Source: Gammaproteobacteria bacterium (GTDB lineage: Bacteria > Pseudomonadota > Gammaproteobacteria > VBWC01). Taken from it: a stretch of 64,000 bases of DNA. Both the position numbers and the translations under genes were made by a program. The stretch lies in NCBI GenBank assembly GCA_006218035.1, contig VBWC01000007.1, forward strand, positions 17,715-81,714, written 5' to 3'. Of the stretch, positions 56,482 through 64,000 are shown piece after piece. Each line of letters begins with the position of its first letter. The first letter of the stretch is position 1. Under the pieces are notes generated by a model. It saw only the letters and a list, made by a program, of their open reading frames with translations. It did not search any database and had not been told where the DNA came from.

Positions 56482-57804
56482 ATGAAATCTGATGAAATAG
56501 CGATTGCTGTTAAGGACGTTAGCAAGCTTTATCGCATAGGCCGCAAAGAGCACGCTAGTGATAGCCTGGCGGGGGTGTTCATTGAACTTCTCAAGAGCCC
56601 TGTCAAAAATTTTCGCAAATATCGTTCGTTGTACAATTTTTCTGACGTCGATATTGAGAACCCGGACAAGGAAAATGAAGACTCTGACATTATCTGGGCG
56701 TTAAAGAACGTGTCTTTCGACGTCAAGCGTGGCGAGGTGGTCGGAATAATCGGTATGAACGGTGCCGGAAAGTCCACCATGCTAAAGTTACTTTCGCGCA
56801 TCACTCCGCCGACGAAAGGAAGCATTACCATACACGGGCGAGTAAGCAGTCTGTTGGAGGTGGGGACCGGTTTTCATCAGGAGCTCACCGGCCGGGAAAA
56901 TGTATATATGAACGGAACTGTCCTGGGGATGAGAAAGCACGAAGTGGACAGCAAGTTTGATCAAATTGTCGACTTTGCCGGGGTAGAAAAATTTCTTGAT
57001 ACGCCGGTTAAGCGTTACTCCAGCGGGATGCGCGTGCGGTTGGCGTTCTCTGTCGCGGCGCACCTTGAGCCTGAAATCTTGATTGTTGACGAAGTGCTTG
57101 CAGTGGGTGATGCGGCATTTCAGAAAAAGTGTATGGATAAAATGCAGGACATAGGTGAGAAGGGCCATACTATTTTGTTTGTTTCACATAATATGAGAGC
57201 GGTAACCCGCATGTGCGAGCGAGTTATACTGCTGAATAACGGCAGAAAATTTCTCGATGGATCGGCGCACGAAGTAGTAAGCGCCTATTTAAAAGGCGAC
57301 AGACAGACAACGGCAAATCGTTCCTGGCCTGCAGACGAGGCGCCAGGCAGTGACGTGGCGCGCTTGTGTGCGGTGCGGGTGCGCACCGAGGACGGTGAAA
57401 ACACGGATGCGATCGATATCAGAAAGGCGGTTGGTATTGAGATCGAATATGAAGTGCTTAAACCCGGATACGTCTTTATGCCGTCCTTCGCGCTCGTCAA
57501 TGAAGAAGGTCTGAATGTTTGCGTTGCCATTGACCAGGATCCCGATTGGCGAGGAAAGCCGAGACGTCCGGGGCGCTACGTAAGTACCGGATGGATCCCT
57601 GGCAATTTGTTGTCTGAAGGATTGTTTTCGGTAAATACGACGCTTTGGACCCTCGAGCCGACCAGGCAGATGGAATATCATCAGATGGATGTTGTCGCCT
57701 TTCAGGTCATCGATACCCTGGAGGGGGATTCTGCCAGGGGAGACTGGATCGGCGATCTGCCGGGGATAATCCGCCCGAAATTAAAATGGACGACCAGTAA
57801 TTAG
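56482..57804 (+). CDS. wzt: Polysaccharide ABC transporter ATPase with sugar-binding tail (Wzt)
   Basis: The 440-residue protein has Walker A GMNGAGKSTMLKLL (about 92-105), signature SSGMRVRLAFS, Walker B EILIVDEVLAVGD and an extra C-terminal domain (about 275-440). Such Wzt C-terminal domains bind the modified non-reducing end of the O-antigen before export. A cap such as the methyl, sulfate or branched sugar made by its neighbours could be what it reads (inference). Confidence 0.93.
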   Translation: MKSDEIAIAVKDVSKLYRIGRKEHASDSLAGVFIELLKSPVKNFRKYRSLYNFSDVDIENPDKENEDSDIIWALKNVSFDVKRGEVVGIIGMNGAGKSTMLKLLSRITPPTKGSITIHGRVSSLLEVGTGFHQELTGRENVYMNGTVLGMRKHEVDSKFDQIVDFAGVEKFLDTPVKRYSSGMRVRLAFSVAAHLEPEILIVDEVLAVGDAAFQKKCMDKMQDIGEKGHTILFVSHNMRAVTRMCERVILLNNGRKFLDGSAHEVVSAYLKGDRQTTANRSWPADEAPGSDVARLCAVRVRTEDGENTDAIDIRKAVGIEIEYEVLKPGYVFMPSFALVNEEGLNVCVAIDQDPDWRGKPRRPGRYVSTGWIPGNLLSEGLFSVNTTLWTLEPTRQMEYHQMDVVAFQVIDTLEGDSARGDWIGDLPGIIRPKLKWTTSN

Positions 57805-57930
57805 GAGTCGATGTGTTCGTCACCCTATAGATGCAGCTCCCGGCCGGCGCTGCATCGTCCGCAGGAGACTACCGCGAAACCGGACTGAGCACGGCCGCAG
57901 GTATTGGGTGCCGGTACTGGCGACAGATCA

Positions 57931-59256
57931 ATGACCATGAGCGCGATCAATACAAATATACAGGTAGCATTGGCTGATAATGGCGTTGGCGAGGAAATAT
58001 ATCGCCTTGTACAAACATTGTTTCCTATATGCCGGAGTATTACAGGGGATGGCGTCCGTGAAACCCTGAGCCACGTTCGCAACTACATACCGATCGAATT
58101 AATTGAAGTGCCGACCGGGACAAGCGTATTTGACTGGACGATACCGCAAGAATGGAACATACGGGACGCCTATATCAAAAATATCGATGGCGAGCGGGTT
58201 GTCGATTTTAAGAAATCAAATCTGCACGTGGTCGGTTATAGTGAGCCGGTGCGAGCCAGAATGTCATTGGATGAATTAAAGAAACATCTCATAACGCTCC
58301 CCGATCAACCAGACCTTGTTCCGTACCGTACTTCCTATTACAACAAGACGTGGGGATTCTGCCTCAGTCACAATCAGCTCAAATCGCTGGCCGACGATTC
58401 GTACGAAGTATGTATAGATTCAGAACTGAAGGATGGTCATCTCACGTACGGTGAATTCGTGCTGGAAGGCAGAGCCACTGAGGAGATACTGATATCGACC
58501 CATATATGTCATCCATCTCTCGCCAACGACAATTTGTCGGGTATAGGGCTGAGTACGCTTCTCGCCCGGAATCTAGCAAAGAGTGAGCGGCGCTATACCT
58601 ACCGTTTTGTTTTCCTTCCGGGAACAATAGGATCTATTACATGGTTATCGCGAAACGAGGCGGCCGCGGCGCGTATCAAGAACGGGTTGGTAATCTCATG
58701 CGTCGGTGACCATGGAGGGCCCACCTACAAGCGCAGCAGAAAAGGTAACGCGGAGATCGACAGGGTTGTCGAGCATGTGCTGAAGCATCGTGGTATGCCG
58801 GCAGTTATAGAGGATTTCTCGCCGTATGGTTACGATGAACGACAGTATTGTTCCCCTGGGTTCAATCTTTCAGTAGGCCTGTTTGAACGAAGCAAGTACG
58901 GGACATTTCCCGAGTATCACAATTCCGCCGACAATCTCGAGTTTGTTCGGCCAGCATACTTGAAGGAATCGTACGATATTATCGCCCGGGTGATCAGTGC
59001 TCTCGAGAACAATCATACCTACTTAAATCGCAATCCAATGTGTGAGCCGCAACTCGGGAAGAGGGGGTTGTACGCGACTATTGGCGGCGACAAGGATGCG
59101 GCTCGTAAACAAATGGCGATGCTGTGGATTCTGAACATGGCCGACGGCAGTCGCTCGCTGCTGGATATCGCAGAGCGTGCCAATATTCCTTTTCAGATTA
59201 TTGCCGAAACCGCCGCTGTCCTCGAGGACAGCGGCCTGCTGAAGATGGTGATTTGA
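57931..59256 (+). CDS. DUF4910 aminopeptidase-like protein
   Basis: The 441-residue protein is of the DUF4910 family, an M28-like zinc peptidase fold with a C-terminal winged helix. Likely metal ligands are in STHICHPSLANDNLSG and EYHNSADNL; FLPGTIGSITWL is a family mark. It begins with LFPICRSITGDGVRETL. Members often sit in glycan clusters beside PIG-L deacetylases, and a role in removing an acyl or peptidyl group from sugars is possible but unproven. ATG 57931 is preferred to the TTG at 57904. Confidence 0.82.
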   Translation: MTMSAINTNIQVALADNGVGEEIYRLVQTLFPICRSITGDGVRETLSHVRNYIPIELIEVPTGTSVFDWTIPQEWNIRDAYIKNIDGERVVDFKKSNLHVVGYSEPVRARMSLDELKKHLITLPDQPDLVPYRTSYYNKTWGFCLSHNQLKSLADDSYEVCIDSELKDGHLTYGEFVLEGRATEEILISTHICHPSLANDNLSGIGLSTLLARNLAKSERRYTYRFVFLPGTIGSITWLSRNEAAAARIKNGLVISCVGDHGGPTYKRSRKGNAEIDRVVEHVLKHRGMPAVIEDFSPYGYDERQYCSPGFNLSVGLFERSKYGTFPEYHNSADNLEFVRPAYLKESYDIIARVISALENNHTYLNRNPMCEPQLGKRGLYATIGGDKDAARKQMAMLWILNMADGSRSLLDIAERANIPFQIIAETAAVLEDSGLLKMVI

Positions 59257-59349
59257 GCAGCGTTGTTCTTGATTTCCGGCCGACCGGGCATTGTAACTCT
59301 GGCGCAGTTGCATTGCAGGTAACAGAATCGATAGGCGCTGAGTGCCGGG

Positions 59350-60228
59350 CTAGCGGCGGAACGAGGGTATTTTCCGACGAAGTGTTTGAGCGATTCTTTT
59401 CGTTATATTTGGCCCGCCAGGCTCGCTGAAATTGGTTTTTATAAAATTTAGCGGAAATATATGTCCGTATGATTTACCCGCGCTTTGGCCGGCATGGTTT
59501 TTTATAAAGGATTCTTCGTTAAACCACTGATAATCGTCATACCAGGTCCAGCACTTATTTTTTTTATACAAATTATGCAGTTCGGATGCCAAGGCGCCAT
59601 TGGTTGGTAAGGTGATGTAGTCCGATGAGAAGCCTGACACACGGTGTAGCATTAGATCGACAGAACGATTGCCGCAATAGTTGGAAAACCACAGATTAAA
59701 GTTCATTTTCCGCTGCAACGTTTCAACCGTTCTAAAAACTTGAACGTGATCTTCGTGCCCGTACTCGCCCCATGGGTTGTGAGTAAAAACATTGTCGTAA
59801 TTTTCCAGGATCGGCAACAGACTGTTTTCCAGCCTAGAATAGTTCTTTCTATAGCGTGCGTTGACGGCTCTACTTTTCGTGATGCCTATCCCGTAGGGTG
59901 TTTCCACCGGGTTTTTCCAATCGGCCATGTTGAATGAAAGAGACTCTGCGATCCCCAGGCTGGAAACATTGGGTAAAGGGTATTCGGATACCGCTTTTCG
60001 CCTGCCAGGCCCAAGCTCAGGCGCATCGGCGCAGTCTTCAAAGCAGAAGACGACTTTATCGACCTTGTTAACCGCAGAGCTCAGCCATAATATTTCGTCG
60101 TCTGGATGCGCGACGACAATGATCGATTTATTGAATATTGCGATGTGTTCGTCAATCATGGCGACATTGTCGGATTGGACAATTACGTCGGGGCAGCGTC
60201 CGCTTTTCTCGGTCGCAACATGACGCAA
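59350..60228 (-). CDS. PIG-L family deacetylase
   Basis: The 292-residue protein has the zinc motif VVAHPDDEILW (about 37-47) and EYGHEDHVQVF (about 162-172), the LmbE/PIG-L signature. It would remove an N-acetyl group from a sugar or nucleotide sugar. An internal ATG near 60159 could be the true start. It is 9 bases after the sulfotransferase on the same strand and converges with the DUF4910 gene. Confidence 0.88.
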   Translation of the reverse strand: MRHVATEKSGRCPDVIVQSDNVAMIDEHIAIFNKSIIVVAHPDDEILWLSSAVNKVDKVVFCFEDCADAPELGPGRRKAVSEYPLPNVSSLGIAESLSFNMADWKNPVETPYGIGITKSRAVNARYRKNYSRLENSLLPILENYDNVFTHNPWGEYGHEDHVQVFRTVETLQRKMNFNLWFSNYCGNRSVDLMLHRVSGFSSDYITLPTNGALASELHNLYKKNKCWTWYDDYQWFNEESFIKNHAGQSAGKSYGHIFPLNFIKTNFSEPGGPNITKRIAQTLRRKIPSFRR

Positions 60229-60237
60229 GATGCGCCA

Positions 60238-61317
60238 TTAATTGTCGATTCCCTGCCGGGTACGCAGTTGTTGTTTCACTAATCGATAGGCGTGCAGCAG
60301 CCCCTGTTTCAGCGCCGACAATCGACCTTTGATTTTTCCTTTACGTTTTATCGCAAAGAACCGCTCGGCGGTAAGCCACTCACGAAAATTCCAGTCGTTT
60401 TGCGGCCGAATGGCGATATCCCATGGAAATATATCGGCGCCACGATGGGTGTCGTGCTTGCCAGCCTCAAGACCGTCGCGAATCTCGTCATAGGAATACC
60501 CAAGGGCTTCAATAACGCGATGTCCCAGGACGTCGAGATACGAGATAGCGAAATGGCGAGCCTGTGGATCGCTCGACATGTTCCGCCACTTGTCTACGCT
60601 TGCCGCACTCGGGCGGGTATGCTGGTCGATGCCAACGGGGTCATTCATGCTTCCTATCGGTTTGGGCGTCTTGTCATAGTTGAGCATCGATTCGTGATAG
60701 GTGATGCCGAGTTGATTGCACAGGGCGGTAATGCTCTTCTCCGGGGTTCTGACAAAATCCTCATAGCGAATAACGACTGCGCTATCGCCGAGCAATTGTA
60801 TGCCATCCAATAGATATTGAGGGGCATGTATAAGATCCGGCCGAAAGATTCCCAATACCTTCCAGTCGCCGTTGACGTAAGTGGAAAGTTCGGAAGCGAG
60901 TACCGCCATCGGGTTCCTAATCAGAAAAATAAACTTGGCTTTTGGAAAAAGGCGATATAACTCGGGAATGATAAAAAAATACCGGGGCGTTTTGTCCAGA
61001 AAATATGTCTTCCCGCCTTTTGCGATGGCATTACCGTAAATAATGCGAGCCCACTCGCGTATTGCGTCCAGATGGACTTCCTCGCCATCTGTGTAATGCG
61101 TGAGAAACTCCAGCATCCCTTGGCGGGAAAATTTTGCGTTATATTCAGTGTCTATCCCGGAATCCTTCAAAGCATAGACAGGGTGTAGCATCATCCAGGT
61201 TTCCGCCGAGGTTTGTATCTCCGGGTGTCCGGCAAGCACGCGCTGAAGCAACGTTGAGCCGGAGCGTGGCTGGGAGATAATGAAGATCAGGTTTTCACCC
61301 AGAAAATATTGGCTCAT
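60238..61317 (-). CDS. Sulfotransferase
   Basis: The 359-residue protein has the PAPS 5'-phosphate loop IISQPRSGSTLLQRV (about 13-27), then LDKTPRYFFIIPEL and the 3'-phosphate segment FIFLIRNPMAVLAS. It would move sulfate from PAPS to a sugar or other hydroxyl. With the PIG-L gene it forms a two-gene operon that could tailor the polysaccharide. PAPS synthesis genes are not in the window. Confidence 0.88.
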   Translation of the reverse strand: MSQYFLGENLIFIISQPRSGSTLLQRVLAGHPEIQTSAETWMMLHPVYALKDSGIDTEYNAKFSRQGMLEFLTHYTDGEEVHLDAIREWARIIYGNAIAKGGKTYFLDKTPRYFFIIPELYRLFPKAKFIFLIRNPMAVLASELSTYVNGDWKVLGIFRPDLIHAPQYLLDGIQLLGDSAVVIRYEDFVRTPEKSITALCNQLGITYHESMLNYDKTPKPIGSMNDPVGIDQHTRPSAASVDKWRNMSSDPQARHFAISYLDVLGHRVIEALGYSYDEIRDGLEAGKHDTHRGADIFPWDIAIRPQNDWNFREWLTAERFFAIKRKGKIKGRLSALKQGLLHAYRLVKQQLRTRQGIDN

Positions 61318-61574
61318 TTTGATCGAAACTAAGGTCCCAGGTGGTTGGATGGAGTTTCAGTCACATTTTCTCGCAATGACAGGACCCCAGAATACTGTGC
61401 GCCGTCATCGAAATAAAGTGTCTCGCGCCAGGTCGCCAATAAACGAGGGTCTACTGGCGGAGGTGCTCCGGGGCGCATGCACTGAAGCATGTGCTTACCA
61501 ACGTTGCAGGTATTCGCTTAGTCTGTAGAGGGACGCAGTTGGTTTTCCAGCAGTCCATCGTTGTTGTTCGGCTA

Positions 61575-61991
61575 TCACTGGACCGCGGTCTCGTTGTGGA
61601 TGAGGAATTGACGGTTATCGCTGCCTGGATCCTTGGCCAACAGGAACTGTTGTTTGAGTTTCTCCCCCGTCGGAAGCGTTACGATGACATCAACGACGAC
61701 CGTGTCGTTTTCTCGGGTGGCGAATTGATCAAATTGGACCCCGACATTTCGATAGACCTCGACCAGGTGGCTCGGGTAGGTCGGATTATCGAGCAGAAGC
61801 GCCCTCTTTCTGAGCAGGTCACCGCCTATCAGAGAGCGTAAGGTCGACGTATCGCCTTGACTTAAGGCGTCGAAATACCGGGTTAGGACTGTTTGAGCGT
61901 CCTGCTCATTCTGCGATAACGTTTGAGATATGGCGACCTGTATGAACAACAAGGAAGCGCAGATCAACAAAAAAAATCGGGTGTATTTCAT
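61575..61991 (-). CDS. Periplasmic protein, possibly NTF2-like
   Basis: The 138-residue product has a signal peptide (FFLLICASLLFIQVAISQ) and a small domain with VLTRYFDALSQGDTSTLRSL, the helix pattern of NTF2/SnoaL-like folds. I do not know its function. It is 12 bases after the large SGNH hydrolase on the same strand, so both are likely co-expressed. Confidence 0.65.
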   Translation of the reverse strand: MKYTRFFLLICASLLFIQVAISQTLSQNEQDAQTVLTRYFDALSQGDTSTLRSLIGGDLLRKRALLLDNPTYPSHLVEVYRNVGVQFDQFATRENDTVVVDVIVTLPTGEKLKQQFLLAKDPGSDNRQFLIHNETAVQ

Positions 61992-62003
61992 AAACTGATC
62001 CTT

Positions 62004-64000
62004 CTAATTGGCAACCACAATAACAACGTAGTGTGAGTCGGCGCCACTGCTGCCTGCGGCGGAATTACCGCCAAGAGTGACGGGGCCGGCGCTGAATGAC
62101 TGACTGTACAGATTCAATGTCGGCGAGAACGGATCGGTTGTGCTTAATGTCAAGCCTGTGCTGGTAAACGTGCTCATCCAGCCTGGCAGCGCAGCGGCAC
62201 CGCCGTCATAGGCAATGTAAACCGTTACCGGCCGATCCGTGGAAAAGTTGATATAGCTCGCCGACGTATTGCCGGTATCGCCATTGGCGGCCATGATCCA
62301 GCGCCCGTTGTTCAACGCGGCCGGAATGGCCGTCAGTATGTATGCCGCGTCCACATAGTAGGTGTCACCAGTCTCGAGCAGATTTTGTTTGACGTAAGGG
62401 GTCGTCGTCGATGGCACGAGGCTATCCAGCACAAACGGAAGGGCGGCCGGCGTGGCGGGGTTCAGGGTGTTATACCAGAGCGCGGCGATAGCCGTATAAC
62501 CGAGCGCGTTAGGATGCCAGACATCGGAAAACAGACTAAACCGATTCTGGCCTGCACCGAGGAAATAGGAATACAAGTCAGGGCCGAGCTGTCTGCCGGT
62601 TAGTTCAGAAAGTACCACGCTGTTGTATGCGCTGATGTAGTTGGTATTCAGCGTCGCTGTGGCCGGGTCCGCAAACGGTATCGGTCCGCCGGAACCGAAA
62701 ACCGGCGGCGGCAGCGCGGTATAGACGGTCTTGCCGGCGGCTGTCATGGTGTTGATCAACGATTGCATATTACCCTTGTAAGTACCGTTGCAGGCAGTTC
62801 CCGTGCAGCCACTCCCGCTTGGCACGAGCGCCAGCGCGTCGTTAGTACCGAGCATAACCAGCGCCTTGTTACTGTTCGAGTGGCGGGCGAGGATCGAGCC
62901 GATACGATTGAACGCTGTGTCGACCGATTCGTCTCCGCCTATACCTTCGTTATACACGATGACCGGTTTGCCCTGATTCCCTTCCAGCAACACTGAAAGA
63001 TTGGTTTCGTATCCCTGGAAGCCCAGCATTCGGGATGACAGATTGTCAGTGGCGTAATTATCGCCACTGCCATTGGTAATGCTGTCTCCCGCCGCTATGT
63101 AGGAATCTCCGCCGACGCCGACCAGGGTATTGGTATCGCGGGCCAGTTCCACGTTACCGGCATCACGTACGATAGCCTCGACGGTATGATCGCCTGTGAT
63201 GAGCCCGCTAAATGTGTTGCTATAGGGAGCGGCATTGTCAAGTATCGACGTGACGCTATCGAGCAGAAACTCAACACCACCTCCGCCGGGGATATTGGTA
63301 CTAATTGCGGTCGCGTTGATTGCGTTATCAACGATGACATCCCGGGCCAACGGGGTTGCGAGCGTGACAGTCGCGGTATTCTCCGGGATGTGGATCACAA
63401 CGTTATCGAAAGACGCCTTGTCCTGCGTATACAGTGCCACGGTACCTGTCGACAAGCTGCTGTCATTCACGGCAAACAACGGGTCGTCATTGACCGTGAC
63501 CTGGATCGAACTACCGTTAAGGTCAATCGTAAACCTCAACAATTCACCGGAATTGTAACCTCGTGCGTTTACCGCTAGCGGGGTAAATACGCCGCCTGTT
63601 TTTTTCTCGAGGCGGGTGAATCCGAAGCGGGAATTCATCGAGAGGCGGTAGTAATTGTTGTTGTTCTGATACCGGAACATGATGCCGATATCATCCGCCA
63701 GACCGGCGCCGAGAAAGATAGCATCGGTACTGAAGCGGTAATTCGACAGTGACGTACCGGCGGTGTAGTAGGCGTAGGTACCTTTGTGAGAGCTCTGGTC
63801 GAAGGCATTAACGCTCTCGACACGGTTTTCCTGCCGCAGTGCCCCGCTGACAACTGCCCATGATGACGCTGTGCCGCTGTCATTCACTATCGTCCAGTTG
63901 CCCATGCCGCTACTGAAATTTTCCGTGACCGGGAGCGTCACCGGAGGAGGCGGCACGACGAGCGAAGCGGCGGCGAGAGTGATATTACCGGTGCCGCCGT
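62004..64000 (-). CDS. Large SGNH/GDSL hydrolase, 5' end outside the window
   Basis: At least 665 residues are open, and the frame continues beyond the right edge, so the first GTG inside the window is not the real start. A LamG-like beta domain (NFSSGMGNWTIVNDSGTASS and RFSTDAIFLGAGLADDIGIM) comes first. An SGNH esterase domain follows, with YIAAGDSITNGSG, VMLGTNDALA and SDVWHPNALGY supplying Ser, Asn and the Asp/His pair. The protein has a low-complexity, secreted look and ends without a PEP-CTERM anchor. It may deacylate a polysaccharide. Confidence 0.82.
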   Translation of the reverse strand, partial: GGTGNITLAAASLVVPPPPVTLPVTENFSSGMGNWTIVNDSGTASSWAVVSGALRQENRVESVNAFDQSSHKGTYAYYTAGTSLSNYRFSTDAIFLGAGLADDIGIMFRYQNNNNYYRLSMNSRFGFTRLEKKTGGVFTPLAVNARGYNSGELLRFTIDLNGSSIQVTVNDDPLFAVNDSSLSTGTVALYTQDKASFDNVVIHIPENTATVTLATPLARDVIVDNAINATAISTNIPGGGGVEFLLDSVTSILDNAAPYSNTFSGLITGDHTVEAIVRDAGNVELARDTNTLVGVGGDSYIAAGDSITNGSGDNYATDNLSSRMLGFQGYETNLSVLLEGNQGKPVIVYNEGIGGDESVDTAFNRIGSILARHSNSNKALVMLGTNDALALVPSGSGCTGTACNGTYKGNMQSLINTMTAAGKTVYTALPPPVFGSGGPIPFADPATATLNTNYISAYNSVVLSELTGRQLGPDLYSYFLGAGQNRFSLFSDVWHPNALGYTAIAALWYNTLNPATPAALPFVLDSLVPSTTTPYVKQNLLETGDTYYVDAAYILTAIPAALNNGRWIMAANGDTGNTSASYINFSTDRPVTVYIAYDGGAAALPGWMSTFTSTGLTLSTTDPFSPTLNLYSQSFSAGPVTLGGNSAAGSSGADSHYVVIVVAN

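Noticed and set aside
57830..57856. GATGCAGC/GCTGCATC hairpin after wzt as a terminator
   Set aside because: The stem is only 8 bp with an 11-base loop and no T run, so a terminator call is not supported.
1..64000. CRISPR arrays, tRNA and rRNA genes
   Set aside because: No regularly spaced repeats and no recognisable tRNA or rRNA sequence were seen on reading.

Overview
The window looks like chromosome of a GC-rich gammaproteobacterium. Three things point there: the gene order pyrC'-pyrB-pyrR-ruvX-yqgE ... tonB-gshB ... pilG, which I know from Pseudomonas aeruginosa; a non-catalytic Pseudomonas-type dihydroorotase; and a PilU/PilG/ChpB twitching-motility set. The gshA of the Acidithiobacillus/nitrifier type, a Calvin-type tkt-gap-pgk-pyk-fba cluster and an XrtA/PEP-CTERM-type exopolysaccharide locus suggest a free-living, possibly chemolithotrophic, biofilm-forming lineage. 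No rRNA or tRNA gene was recognised, so the species stays open.

Layout. 1-5.3 kb: the start of an anti-sigma gene, an ECF sigma factor, pilU, and a minus-strand cassette of HprK-like kinase, PqqD-like chaperone and NTP_transf_5 protein. The cassette contains a 54-residue gene for a Tat-signal-like peptide followed by an intrinsic terminator. This is the most interesting candidate system in the window. 5.4-10.3 kb: the yqgE-ruvX-pyrR-pyrB-pyrC'-pyrK operon. 10.3-16.2 kb: an accessory island inserted between yqgE and tonB. It holds a broken hsdM start, a Fic protein flanked by about 355-bp direct repeats, an integron-type attC site with an AT-rich gene on each side, two orphan genes, and several small repeat elements. 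16.3-21.4 kb: tonB, Gx transporter, NusG-II protein, apbE, gshB and gshA. 21.6-24.7 kb: a reduced pilus chemosensory group (PilG-like, FimL-like, ChpB-like). 24.7-30.5 kb: rsmE, bioA and the activated-methyl-cycle genes metF, ahcY, metK. 31.3-38.3 kb: the glycolysis/Calvin cluster, closed by a terminator.

38.4-64 kb: surface polysaccharide. UDP-glucose dehydrogenase and the PrsK/PrsR sensor-regulator pair lead into two ExeA-like ATPases, a polysaccharide export protein, an outer-membrane barrel, a chain-length protein and a tyrosine autokinase. A sigma-54 promoter lies upstream of the export gene, as expected if PrsR, a sigma-54 activator, controls it. Next come rfbF-rfbG-C-methyltransferase-epimerase, which would make a CDP-linked, probably 3-C-methyl, 6-deoxysugar, and a Wzm/Wzt exporter with a sugar-binding tail. 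The end holds possible tailoring genes (DUF4910 aminopeptidase-like, PIG-L deacetylase, sulfotransferase) and a large SGNH hydrolase running off the window. Exosortase, PEP-CTERM substrates and glycosyltransferases are absent from the window.
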